This document shows positions 55,773 to 64,000 of a DNA stretch of 64,000 nt, piece after piece. Below the pieces are notes generated by a model. It saw only the letters and a program-made list of their open reading frames with translations, did no database searches and was not told where the DNA came from. The stretch lies in contig DBXO01000003.1 in NCBI GenBank assembly GCA_002309635.1, forward strand, positions 6,672 to 70,671. The letters run 5' to 3'. The translations under genes were made by a program, and so were the position numbers. How positions within the stretch are numbered: position 1 is the stretch's first letter; the number at the start of each line of letters is the position of its first letter. The DNA comes from Ruminococcus flavefaciens (GTDB lineage Bacteria > Bacillota > Clostridia > Oscillospirales > Ruminococcaceae).

Positions 55773-56534
55773 TTATAAACAGTTGATTTTCAGCCATTCG
55801 GCGACTCCGTCCTCATCGTTGGAGAGCGTGGTGAAGTCAGCTGCGCAGAGGGTCTCCTGCACAGCATTTGCTACTGCAACTCCTGTTCCACAGAGCTCAA
55901 GCATTTCCGTATCGTTTTTGTCATCACCGAAAGCTGCCATATCATCGGTACTGATACCGCATTCTTCCGACAGTGCCCTTATTGCAGATGTTTTACCCGC
56001 TTCCTTCGGCAGAAAGGCGTACCATTTCTCGCCGCGGTAGCATTGCAGCCTGCAATCAGTCAGGGCGGCTATACTCCGGGCTGTGTTTTCGTCGGGCAGC
56101 TCGGCTACGATCTTGTTGGAACAGCAGTTCAGCGGTTTGCTGTAGTCGCAGTAAACGGCTTTATGGAGCTTTTCGGATTCTGATATATGTCTGCTGTTCC
56201 AGTAGACCGTTTTGCCGCTTGCAACTGTTATTTCAGCTGATGCAACAGCTCTCAGGAGCTCGGAAACTATGCTGTTTGTCTCGCCTGCGGTAAATTCACA
56301 GCTGTAAATGCATTTTTTATCCGAATGCACGAGGGTTCCGTCTGTGGTTATCTCATAGTCAGGACGGAGCATATCTATATACTTTTCTGCGCCTATCCAG
56401 TATCTTGCAGTCGCAATTGCAAGTCTGATCCCTTTTTTACGGCATTTATCCAGTGTATCGAGCGTGTTTTCTGAAACAGTTCCGTCTGATCTCAGCAGTG
56501 TATGATCAAGGTCGGTAAGTAGCATTTTGATCAT
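55773..56534 (-). CDS. HAD-superfamily hydrolase, Cof type
   Basis: 253 residues. LLTDLDHTLLRSDGTVS at the N-terminus supplies the nucleophile and acid Asp pair, and AAFGDDKNDTEMLELCG supplies motif IV; the C2-type cap lies between (~85-185). Cof-like phosphatases act on small sugar or cofactor phosphates. It is a single gene with a ribosome site of the GAGGTGAT type. Confidence 0.88.
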   Translation of the reverse strand: MIKMLLTDLDHTLLRSDGTVSENTLDTLDKCRKKGIRLAIATARYWIGAEKYIDMLRPDYEITTDGTLVHSDKKCIYSCEFTAGETNSIVSELLRAVASAEITVASGKTVYWNSRHISESEKLHKAVYCDYSKPLNCCSNKIVAELPDENTARSIAALTDCRLQCYRGEKWYAFLPKEAGKTSAIRALSEECGISTDDMAAFGDDKNDTEMLELCGTGVAVANAVQETLCAADFTTLSNDEDGVAEWLKINCL

Positions 56535-56673
56535 GGTATCACCTCACAAAAAATATTAGTTTGTATTATACATCATATCCTAACTGATGTCAAGGGGAAA
56601 TTACGGTATTTGTTGATTTTTGAAGCGATTTATGTTATAATTTGTATTATTCAACCTGATAAGGAGAACAGCT

Positions 56674-58347
56674 ATGAAGAAAAAAAGTTTTTCCGGCATA
56701 AAGAGTTTTAGTCTGCTTGCTCCCGATGAAAGTGACGCAGACTTCAAACTAAGCATCAATACGGCAAATGATCTTGCAGTGGATTTTATAGCTGAGAATA
56801 TTTCCGGCAGTTCCTCAGAGGAGGCTGTAATCAAAAGGATACTTCTTGAAATGCCTGTGAGCGAAAGGACAATAAGATACCGCAGAGCCATATATTCCGA
56901 ACTGCGTGACAATGTGGAGCTGTGCGGGGAGCTTTATAGTATATTTGACGCCATGCGCTTTTATGCCGCCGAGCGCCCTGCAAAGATAGGGGGAAGCTCC
57001 ACGATAATGGAGCTCCTGACACGGCTGAGAGACCTTGACGGATATGTAAGCGCGGTGCTGAAAATCAGGGAGGTCATAAAGGGGCATGAGTTCGTTTCCG
57101 ACGGCATGAAGCGTTTTGCAGAGTACATCAGCGACATTTGTGACAACAGCGGCTTTGAGGAGCTTGAAAAGGATCTGGCTGCAGTCGGTGACGATATAAA
57201 CAATATAAAAAGCATAACCATCGGCGTGAATCTTGATCATGAGTTCTACCCGAAGGAATCAGGGATACTTTCCCTCAATAAGTTCTATTTTGACCGCCAG
57301 AGCGCGATCAGACGCTTCGTGAAGTTCCACATGAAGGATCAGCTCAATGACAAGGACCTGCTGCCATTTGAAATGGAAATGCACAACGACGGAGTTGACT
57401 GGATGGACAAGAAATACCGTGGTACACCGTCGCCTACGAACCGTCCCACGGACAGTATACTCATGAACAATCTCAATACCATAATCGAAAGAATGCTCCC
57501 GTCCTGTACCTCGAAGCTGAAAAGGGTGCTCGACAGGTACGTTGACGTCAGCGGAAAGGCTCTCGGAGAGCTTGCGGACGAGATGCTGTTCTATCTGCGT
57601 TTCATAGGTCTTGAAAAAAGGCTCAGTGAGCAGGGAATGCCCTGTTGCTGCGGTGAGGCTTCTGAGGAAGATACAGTGCTCAGTGACTTCTACAACGTGA
57701 AGCTTGCCATTTGTCGTCTGAAAGGTACTGTTGATGAGGAGATCGTCTGCAACGATATGGAGTTCACAAAGGACAGGACGGTGCATATACTCACGGGACC
57801 GAACCGAGGCGGAAAGACCGTACTCACCCAGGGGATAGGTCTTGTGTTTCTGCTGTATCAGAGCGGAGTCTTCGTGCCTGCTTCTTCTGCAAAAATACGC
57901 ATGTGCGACGGAATATACACCCATTTTCCTGTTGAGGAGGAGAAGACAGTATCTCTCGGACGTCTCGGCGAGGAGGCTGAGCGGTTCAATCAGATATGCA
58001 GGACCGCAGGGCGGGAAAGCCTGTTGCTTTTCAACGAGTCATTTGCCACTACCAGTCATACCGAGTCGCTGTATATCGCCGAGGACGTGCTGAAATACCT
58101 GTGCTGTATCGGTGCGCGTACCTGTTTTAATACACATATGCATGAGCTTGCGGAAAATGCTGACAGGATAAGCGATGCGGCAGCTTCGGGCTACAGAGCT
58201 GTCAGTGTGGTAATGGAAAACGATAACGGAAAGCGCTCCTACAAGATCGGCTATAAAAAGCCTGACGGAAAGAGCTATGCTCACGAGATAGCCAGCAAAT
58301 ACGGTATAACCTTTGAACAGCTCAGCGAAAAGAACCGCATTGTTTGA
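56674..58347 (+). CDS. MutS-family ATPase without mismatch-recognition domain
   Basis: 557 residues. The C-terminal half is a MutS ABC-type ATPase: Walker A LTGPNRGGKTVLTQ (~370), then VSLGRLGEEAERFNQI as the signature region, Walker B LLLFNESFATTS and the ACFNTHMHELAE-like switch (FNTHMHELAE). The first 300 residues are the helical lever/core region, but there is no N-terminal mismatch-binding domain and no Smr domain, so this is neither MutS1 nor MutS2. Walker B has Asn where Asp is common (LFNES). A stand-alone MutS-like protein with unknown DNA or RNA substrate. Confidence 0.8.
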   Translation: MKKKSFSGIKSFSLLAPDESDADFKLSINTANDLAVDFIAENISGSSSEEAVIKRILLEMPVSERTIRYRRAIYSELRDNVELCGELYSIFDAMRFYAAERPAKIGGSSTIMELLTRLRDLDGYVSAVLKIREVIKGHEFVSDGMKRFAEYISDICDNSGFEELEKDLAAVGDDINNIKSITIGVNLDHEFYPKESGILSLNKFYFDRQSAIRRFVKFHMKDQLNDKDLLPFEMEMHNDGVDWMDKKYRGTPSPTNRPTDSILMNNLNTIIERMLPSCTSKLKRVLDRYVDVSGKALGELADEMLFYLRFIGLEKRLSEQGMPCCCGEASEEDTVLSDFYNVKLAICRLKGTVDEEIVCNDMEFTKDRTVHILTGPNRGGKTVLTQGIGLVFLLYQSGVFVPASSAKIRMCDGIYTHFPVEEEKTVSLGRLGEEAERFNQICRTAGRESLLLFNESFATTSHTESLYIAEDVLKYLCCIGARTCFNTHMHELAENADRISDAAASGYRAVSVVMENDNGKRSYKIGYKKPDGKSYAHEIASKYGITFEQLSEKNRIV

Positions 58348-58350
58348 CAG

Positions 58351-58391
58351 AAAAGCGCTCACCCCTGCATTACACAGAGGCGAGCGCTTTT
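58351..58391. terminator. Bidirectional terminator
   Basis: AAAAGCGCTC / GAGCGCTTTT, 10-bp arms, between the converging MutS-like and flavodoxin-family genes. Confidence 0.85.
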
Positions 58392-58409
58392 GGCATATAT
58401 TATATTGTA

Positions 58410-59354
58410 TTAAAGTCCCTTGAACTTTATCTTTGTGTACTTGGGGAGCTTTTCCGCAACTGCCTGACGCTTGGCGGGATCCATGAAGAATCCGCCCTGT
58501 ACTTCGGCTATCTCGTCGCAGTGGACTCCTCGTCCCTCCTCGGTTGTACGGTCACGCTCCAGTCCGTTTGGAGCGATGACGAACTTCCACTTGCCGTCAG
58601 GGGTCTTTTCAAGGTCTCCTCCTGCGCCGCATACGGTACACTCGATAGGATATCTCAGTCCGCCCCACTGTACATCGCCGAGACAAAGGCTGTTGCTGTG
58701 ACAATTGGGACACCAGCCCGTATCCGGATCGCCCAGCCATTTACGCTCTGCGGGCGGAGTATTCAGTGCTTTCATTACGTTCTCGCCTATCTCTCTTGCA
58801 CGTGCCAGCTTTTCCTCAAAGAGCAGGACCTGTGCAGGGGCGGGAACTCCTGTAGCCATATACATATCTACTATCTTGAAACTGTTTGTAACGGTGGTTA
58901 TCTGCATACATTCAAGGCTGAGAGACTGCCATGAACGGTATGAGCCGCCTACTGCAATAAGAGCGCCTACGCGGTCGTGATGAGGTATCGCACCTATCTT
59001 CTGGAGAAATGCGGTCTCGTAAGCGAGATTGCGGTGCATGAACTTGAGGAACAGTGATGACGGCATCAATGCGTATGTCGGCGCAGAGAAGATAACTGCG
59101 TCCTGATCCAGCATAGTCTGCATTATCCTGTCCTTGTCGTCCTTGTCAGCCAGAACGCAGCCTGTGTTCTGACCGCATGACATGCCCATTGTGCATGAGG
59201 TGCAGCCTGTGCAGTCGATGATATTGTAATCACGGAGGTTTACCAGGGTTATCTCTGCCCCCTGCTCCTGACATGCGAGAAGTGATTCTTTAAGCAGTAT
59301 TTCGCTGTTGCTGTTTTTTCTGCCTGCGGTTATACCCATTACTTTAAATTTCAT
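58410..59354 (-). CDS. Flavodoxin-family NAD(P)H-dependent FMN oxidoreductase with zinc-ribbon-like C-terminus
   Basis: 314 residues. The first ~180 are an NADPH-dependent FMN reductase-like flavodoxin fold (VMGITAGRKNSNSEILL, VIFSAPTYALMPSSLFLKFMHR), with a Cys cluster DCTGCTSCTMGMSC near residue 52 that could bind metal or an iron-sulfur cluster, as in iron-sulfur flavoproteins. Residues ~215-255 add a CPNCHSNSLC ... CTVCGAGGD knuckle pair, i.e. a zinc ribbon. Probable redox enzyme; electron partner unknown. GAAGGAG precedes the ATG. Confidence 0.8.
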   Translation of the reverse strand: MKFKVMGITAGRKNSNSEILLKESLLACQEQGAEITLVNLRDYNIIDCTGCTSCTMGMSCGQNTGCVLADKDDKDRIMQTMLDQDAVIFSAPTYALMPSSLFLKFMHRNLAYETAFLQKIGAIPHHDRVGALIAVGGSYRSWQSLSLECMQITTVTNSFKIVDMYMATGVPAPAQVLLFEEKLARAREIGENVMKALNTPPAERKWLGDPDTGWCPNCHSNSLCLGDVQWGGLRYPIECTVCGAGGDLEKTPDGKWKFVIAPNGLERDRTTEEGRGVHCDEIAEVQGGFFMDPAKRQAVAEKLPKYTKIKFKGL

Positions 59355-60113
59355 AATAAACTCCTTCTGGTGTTGAGCACTGCCTGTAACGAACAGTGTT
59401 TGGGGTGGGAAATGATATGGTGGATCCTTATTTGCAGCGCATGACCGGTCATTGATATGGATTTGTGGTGATCATGGCATTGGGGGATAAGGTTTTCATT
59501 GATGATCTGATAAAAATAATAAATTGAGTATTGATATTTGAGAATATGCTAATAAAATAAAAAATCCCATTTCTCCTTGGTCAAGGTCGAATTTACTATG
59601 CTTTTACGGTAACTGCGGATAATATGCCCCTCCTTAAAAGCCGTCCGCCTGATTTATCGCTGTCTGTTATGTCGTAATATACATAAAACTCCTACACCGT
59701 GTATATTTCAAAACAGCGGATATTATGTCGTTAAAGTCCAAATTCAGAATATATTGCCTCTTTATACTCTTTTTATTAATTATACTTTATTATAATGGAA
59801 AAATCAATCGCTAAATAGTACAATAATAAAGCAATAAAATTGTAAAGGTTGAACTTGAAAAGTTCATAATTTTTATGATAAAACAATAATAATCATGCTT
59901 TCTGAAAAAAAACTTAAAAAGCATACGTACATGCAGGTTATATAAATAGTAATGCAGAGCGGTCGGGCAGCCGGTTGCTTTTTTGTTGATAAGTTATTGT
60001 GGTTTGATACAAAAAGTGCCGGCAATGCAGACAAAAAGCATTCATTCTTTGACTTTTGCGGCGTTATGTGATATAATGTAATAAAATATGCCGAAAAATA
60101 CGGAGGTGACGAT
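59355..60113. other. Long AT-rich intergenic region before clpS
   Basis: About 760 bases without a recognisable gene. It holds a short hairpin with a T-run near 59850-59875 (GAACTT/AAGTTC), a GC-rich stretch at 59960-59990, and the clpS promoter TTGACT (60049-60054) / TATAAT (60072-60077), 17-bp spacer. No CtsR box was recognised, but I could not search for degenerate forms. Confidence 0.5.
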
Positions 60114-60413
60114 ATGTCAGTAAAGGGTGCGGCTAAGGAGCGGACCGACAGCAGGCTCAAGGAGCCCAGGCAATACCGCGTTATAATGCTTAATGATGAT
60201 TTCACTACTATGGAATTTGTCGTTGCAGTGCTTGTAGATGTGTTCCACAAGGATGAGCTCACAGCGCAGGTACTTATGATGCAGGTCCACAAAAACGGAC
60301 AGGCTGTAGTTGGCAAGTACCCTTACGATATAGCGGTCACAAAGGTCAGGATAGCTCTTGAAAGAGCAAAGGAACAAGGCTTTCCGTTCAGAATGACGGT
60401 GGAGGAGGCTTGA
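60114..60413 (+). CDS. clpS: ClpS adaptor protein
   Basis: 99 residues. YRVIMLNDDFTTMEFVVAVL and VHKNGQAVVGKYPYDIA match ClpS in order, with the conserved Asn-Asp (NDD) that binds N-degron residues and the His region at the end of the second segment. ClpS feeds N-end-rule substrates to ClpA. The next gene starts one base after its stop codon. ACGGAGGTGA precedes the ATG. Confidence 0.93.
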   Translation: MSVKGAAKERTDSRLKEPRQYRVIMLNDDFTTMEFVVAVLVDVFHKDELTAQVLMMQVHKNGQAVVGKYPYDIAVTKVRIALERAKEQGFPFRMTVEEA

Positions 60414-60414
60414 C

Positions 60415-62643
60415 ATGGAGCTGTCTAAGGAAGCGCTTGATATACTGTATCAGGCAATGGAATATGCGAAGAAGAGAAACTATGAATACGTTACGCCCGA
60501 GCTTGTGCTTCTGATGATGCTCAGGGACAGAACGTTCACGGAGGCGTTTGAGGAATGCGGCGGCAACGCAGGCATGCTGGAGGACTACCTCAAGGAATAC
60601 GCCGAGGAATATATGGACAAGGCGGAAGTGGAAAAGCCCGAGCTCTCCGACGGCGTCAACATGCTTATGAATTATGCCGCCAAAAGCGCATACAGCAGCG
60701 GAAGTCAGAAGGTGCATCTCAGGCATATAATCCATGGTCTGTGGAACCTTGACAACTGCTATGCGATATACTTCATGGAAAAGCAGGGCATAGCTGAGGC
60801 CGATCTTCTTCAGGAAATGGCAGAGATAGAAGAGAACGAGGCTGTTTACGGCGCTACAGAGGGCAGGTTCGGAGAAGCTGAGGAAGGACAGAGCGGCTGG
60901 AAACTTTATGCTCCGTGCTTGAACGATACTCTCAGGGACGCCAACCCGCTTATAGGCCGTGAAGCCGAGCTTGACAGGACTATACAGATTCTCTGCCGCA
61001 AGGATAAGAACAATCCTCTGCATATCGGAGAATCCGGCGTGGGCAAGACTGCTGTCACCTACGGACTTGTTCAGCTTATACGTGAAGGAATGGTGCCCGA
61101 GCCCCTTCTGGGAGCAAAGGTATTCTCCCTCGACCTTGGAGGCATGCTTGCGGGAACTCAGTACAGAGGCGACTTTGAAAAGCGCTTCAAGAAGGTGCTG
61201 ACCGAGATAGGCAAGGAGGACAGGCCTATAATCTACATCGACGAGATACACAATCTGTCCGGTGCAGGCGCTGTGGGAGAGGGCTCCTTTGACGCTTCAA
61301 ATATGCTCAAGCCCTATCTTGCCGACGGACGCATACGCTTTATCGGAGCTACTACCTTTGAGGAGTACAAAAAGTACTTTGAGAAGAACAAGAGCCTTGT
61401 AAGACGGTTTCAGAATGTTGAGATAAAAGAGCCTTCGGAAGAGGAAACAGTGAAAATACTTGAGGGACTCAAGCAGAAATATGAAAAATATCATGGCGTA
61501 AGATACGCAAAGGGGATTATGCAGTACGCTGTGCATATGAGCGCAAAGTACATCAACGAGCGCTTTCTCCCCGACAAGGCTATCGACCTCATTGACGAGG
61601 CCGGTGCCTATATCAAGCTCCACCCGACGGAAAGAAAGGTTCAGCTTGTCAACAGGGACGTTATAAATCAGGTACTCACAACTATCTGCCGCGTGCCGGT
61701 GGAAACAGTTGCGGCAGATGACGTTTCGGGACTGGCCGGTCTTGAAAACAATCTGAAAAGCCGCATTTACGGTCAGGACGAGGCGGTCTCACAGGTGGTC
61801 AACGCTGTCAAGTTCTCTAAGGCGGGACTTCTTGAAGAAAACAAGCCTCTTGCAAGCCTGCTTTTCGTCGGACCTACAGGCGTTGGAAAGACAGAGATAG
61901 CAAAGAGCCTTGCGGAGGAGCTGGGCGTAAAGCTCATACGCTTCGATATGAGCGAATACGGTGAGAAGCATGCAGTTGCAAAGCTCATAGGCTCGCCTGC
62001 GGGATATGTCGGTTACGAGGACGGCGGACTTCTCACGGAGGCTGTAAGAAAAACGCCGTCGGCGGTACTGCTTCTTGATGAGATAGAAAAGGCTCATGCC
62101 GATATCTACAATGTACTGCTTCAGGTAATGGACTACGCAACGCTTACGGACAATCAGGGCAGAAAAGCTGATTTCAGGAACGTTATCATAATCATGACCT
62201 CGAATGCCGGCGCAAACCGTATCGGAAAGAGCACTATCGGCTTCCACAGCGAGAACATGAACAGCAGCGTCATAACAGAGGCGGTAAAGCAGACCTTCCA
62301 GCCAGAATTCAGGAACAGGCTCAACAAAATAGTCGTTTTCAACAGCATGGACGATAATATGGCGGAAATGGTTGTCGAAAAGAAGCTGGGCGAGCTTGCG
62401 GTGCAGCTGAAAGCGAAGAATATAGCTTTTGAAGCGGATGACAGCGCAAAGGCTCTTGTGAAGAAAAAGGGCGTAAGTCAGGAATTCGGCGCAAGAGAGG
62501 TTGACAGAGTCATCAGAAATGAGATAAAGCCGCTTTTTGTGGACGAAATACTCTTCGGAAAGCTGAAAAACGGCGGTTCAATTATCCTTTCTGCAGCTGA
62601 TGAACAGTTTGCGGTCTCGGCTGAAAAGAAAGGGAAGGCCTGA
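60415..62643 (+). CDS. clpA: ClpA ATPase of the ClpAP protease
   Basis: 742 residues, the usual length of ClpA. Clp N-domain ~1-145; first AAA+ with Walker A HIGESGVGKTAVTYG and Walker B PIIYIDEIHN; second AAA+ with FVGPTGVGKTEIAKSL and LLLDEIEKAHADIYN. An IGF tripeptide (in STIGFHSEN) marks the loop that docks onto ClpP. Together with clpS this is the classical clpSA pair, uncommon in Bacillus-like Firmicutes but seen in some Clostridia. clpP is not in the window. Confidence 0.93.
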   Translation: MELSKEALDILYQAMEYAKKRNYEYVTPELVLLMMLRDRTFTEAFEECGGNAGMLEDYLKEYAEEYMDKAEVEKPELSDGVNMLMNYAAKSAYSSGSQKVHLRHIIHGLWNLDNCYAIYFMEKQGIAEADLLQEMAEIEENEAVYGATEGRFGEAEEGQSGWKLYAPCLNDTLRDANPLIGREAELDRTIQILCRKDKNNPLHIGESGVGKTAVTYGLVQLIREGMVPEPLLGAKVFSLDLGGMLAGTQYRGDFEKRFKKVLTEIGKEDRPIIYIDEIHNLSGAGAVGEGSFDASNMLKPYLADGRIRFIGATTFEEYKKYFEKNKSLVRRFQNVEIKEPSEEETVKILEGLKQKYEKYHGVRYAKGIMQYAVHMSAKYINERFLPDKAIDLIDEAGAYIKLHPTERKVQLVNRDVINQVLTTICRVPVETVAADDVSGLAGLENNLKSRIYGQDEAVSQVVNAVKFSKAGLLEENKPLASLLFVGPTGVGKTEIAKSLAEELGVKLIRFDMSEYGEKHAVAKLIGSPAGYVGYEDGGLLTEAVRKTPSAVLLLDEIEKAHADIYNVLLQVMDYATLTDNQGRKADFRNVIIIMTSNAGANRIGKSTIGFHSENMNSSVITEAVKQTFQPEFRNRLNKIVVFNSMDDNMAEMVVEKKLGELAVQLKAKNIAFEADDSAKALVKKKGVSQEFGAREVDRVIRNEIKPLFVDEILFGKLKNGGSIILSAADEQFAVSAEKKGKA

Positions 62644-62669
62644 GAAAGCTTTGAAATTAAAAAAAACAG

Positions 62670-62696
62670 ATCCCCGTGCTGAAGAAGTGCGGGGAT
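62670..62696 (+). terminator. Terminator after clpA
   Basis: ATCCCCG / CGGGGAT, 7-bp stem with further weak pairs, followed by a T-run. Confidence 0.8.
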
Positions 62697-63007
62697 ATTT
62701 TTTATGCAAAAGCATGATTCCGGCATGAAATTACCATGCAATAATCATTTTTTGCGATTGCACGAAAATTATTAAAAATTGCGCTTTTTGTAAGGTAATG
62801 CGTTGCTTTTGCCTGTTTTAAGCCAAATACTCTAAGTATAAATCCGCAATATCTGGTCAATTTGTATAGTGAGGGCAAGAAATGACTTGCTTTTTACTGT
62901 GCTGTAATAATATAATATTATTAGAAATATAGAACGAGCTCGTTTAAAGGGATTACTTTAATATCATCCATGCATTATAATCTATTTTTATCAAAGGAGT
63001 GATTTAA
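62697..63007 (+). promoter_or_regulatory. Upstream region of the xylanase gene
   Basis: No gene seen. A box GCAAGAAATGACTTG at 62875-62889 matches that before the other GH11 gene. Promoter: TTGCTT (62887-62892) and TATAAT (62911-62916), 18-bp spacer. AAAGGAGTGATTTAA precedes the GTG at 63008. Confidence 0.6.
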
Positions 63008-64000
63008 GTGAAGCTGAAGAATTTTAAGAAGATCATCGGCGGTACAGTATCGGCTATGATGATCGCTTCAAGCATCCCCTTCGCAGCAGCTGCTGCCGAT
63101 CAGCAGACAAGAGGTAACATCGGCGGATATGACTACGAAATGTGGAACCAGAACGGTCAGGGTCAGGCATCAATGAACCCCGGTGCCGGCTCATTCACAT
63201 GCTCATGGAGCAACATCGAGAACTTCCTTGCCCGTATGGGTAAGAACTTCGACAGCCAGAAGAAGAACTACAAGGCTTTCGGAAATATCGTTCTGACTTA
63301 TGATGTAGAGTACACACCAAGAGGAAATTCGTATATGTGCGTATACGGCTGGACAAGAAATCCTCTTATGGAATACTATATCGTTGAAGGCTGGGGCGAC
63401 TGGAGACCACCCGGAAACGACGGTGAGAGAAAGGGTAATGTAACTCTTAACGGAAATACTTACGAGATCGCTAAGACAATGCGTTACAATCAGCCTTCTC
63501 TCGACGGAACATCAACTTTCCCGCAGTACTGGAGCATCAGAACCACAAGCGGCTCTGCAAACAATCAGACGAACTACATGAAGGGAACAATTGATGTATC
63601 CAAGCACTTTGACGCATGGTCACAGGCTGGTCTTGATATGTCAGGTACACTTTATGAGGTATCTCTTAATATCGAAGGTTACAGATCAAACGGTTCAGCT
63701 AATGTAAAGAGCGTTACCGTTACCACAAACGCAGCTGACAACGGCGGCGGAAGCGATGTTCAGCAGGGCGGAAACGACTGGAACCAGGGCGGCCAGGACT
63801 GGAATCAGGGCGGCTTCGACTGGAACCAGGGTGGACAGGACTGGAATCAGGGCGGCTTCGACTGGAACCAGGGTGGCCAGGACTGGAATCAGGGCGGCTT
63901 CGACTGGAACCAGGGTGGCCAGGACTGGAATCAGGGTGGCTTTGACTGGAACCAGGGCGGACAGGACTGGAACAACTGGAACCAGGGTGGTCAGGACTGG
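63008..64000 (+). CDS. Secreted GH11 endo-xylanase with Asn/Gln/Trp-rich linker, cut by the right edge
   Basis: 331 codons visible from GTG at 63008, with no stop before the window ends. Signal peptide ~1-30 (IIGGTVSAMMIASSIPFAAAAA). GH11 ~38-240: the catalytic Glu pair lies in PLMEYYIVEGWG and YEVSLNIEGYRSNGSA; NSYMCVYGWTRNP is also diagnostic. From ~250 a linker of NQGG and DW units begins. R. flavefaciens xylanases such as XynA join GH11 through this kind of linker to a GH10 or other domain, so a second catalytic or dockerin module likely follows outside the window. Its GH11 is clearly a paralogue of that in the lipoprotein gene at 53767. Confidence 0.9.
   Translation, partial: MKLKNFKKIIGGTVSAMMIASSIPFAAAAADQQTRGNIGGYDYEMWNQNGQGQASMNPGAGSFTCSWSNIENFLARMGKNFDSQKKNYKAFGNIVLTYDVEYTPRGNSYMCVYGWTRNPLMEYYIVEGWGDWRPPGNDGERKGNVTLNGNTYEIAKTMRYNQPSLDGTSTFPQYWSIRTTSGSANNQTNYMKGTIDVSKHFDAWSQAGLDMSGTLYEVSLNIEGYRSNGSANVKSVTVTTNAADNGGGSDVQQGGNDWNQGGQDWNQGGFDWNQGGQDWNQGGFDWNQGGQDWNQGGFDWNQGGQDWNQGGFDWNQGGQDWNNWNQGGQDW
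63757..64000 (+). repeat. 42-bp coding tandem repeat (Asn/Gln/Trp/Gly linker)
   Basis: Units of 14 residues (DWNQGGQ-DWNQGGF), 42 bp each, with synonymous variation, running to the window edge. Partial unit DWNN interrupts near 63968. Confidence 0.85.

Noticed and set aside
63757..64000. Repeats at the right edge as a possible CRISPR
   Set aside because: The 42-bp period encodes DWNQGG units in the xylanase frame; no unique spacers.

Overview
The window looks like a chromosomal segment of a cellulolytic rumen or gut Ruminococcus, most probably R. flavefaciens or a close relative. The main reasons are many secreted proteins with dockerin modules joined to GH43, CotH, CBM22, CBM6 and beta-helix domains, and at the right edge a GH11 xylanase that runs into an Asn/Gln/Trp/Gly-rich linker of the kind known from R. 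flavefaciens xylanases. Sigma-A type promoters with 17-18 bp spacers, strong AGGAGG ribosome sites and hairpin-plus-T-run terminators also fit a Firmicute. The species name is an inference.

Layout. 0-7 kb: a WYL regulator cut by the left edge, diverging from an addB-addA recombination/repair operon. 7-8.6 kb: a decayed stretch with terminators, a DUF1848 C-terminal remnant and an L,D-transpeptidase-like gene. 8.8-12.6 kb: a degenerate, possibly membrane-tethered HsdM/HsdS-like methylase homologue, divergent from a CbbX/SpoVK-like AAA+ ATPase, each with a near-consensus promoter. 12.6-18.4 kb: an RNA-repair locus. It holds rtcB, a TROVE/Ro60-vWA gene, about 600 bp between them packed with tRNA-like elements and tandem hairpins sharing an ACAGCAG motif, and two WYL regulators reading away from rtcB. 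This looks like a Y-RNA-type array and is the most interesting feature here. 18.4-20.7 kb: a zeta-toxin-like remnant, a DUF5131 gene and a DUF89 phosphatase.

20.7-33.4 kb is a cellulosome-related block: a dockerin/beta-helix protein, an ECF sigma factor followed by an ORF that fuses an anti-sigma-like membrane protein to a multi-dockerin secreted protein, a deletion scar joining a response regulator to an ABC permease, a CotH-CBM6-dockerin protein and a CBM22-dockerin-GH43-CBM6 enzyme. 33.5-46.3 kb is mostly housekeeping and transport: metY with a short cysteine-containing leader ORF, a YtrA-type GntR/ABC operon, a GH43/F5-8/LamG/dockerin protein, a methyltransferase, putP and an ABC-2 exporter operon with a DUF4298 gene. 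46.5-55.1 kb has a dockerin protein with Cna-B-like modules, two c-di-GMP genes (GGDEF, then GGDEF-EAL), an esterase lipoprotein and a GH11-CBM22 lipoprotein. 55.2-64 kb has GNAT, HAD, a MutS-like ATPase, a flavodoxin-family protein, clpS-clpA and the GH11 xylanase running off the right edge.

The polysaccharide genes cooperate in xylan, pectin and arabinogalactan breakdown, with dockerins recruiting enzymes to a scaffold and the lipoprotein xylanase staying on the cell. Several remnants (DUF1848, zeta-like, a 20-codon stub, the regulator/permease scar) show repeated gene loss. All assignments come from reading motifs; no database search was run.
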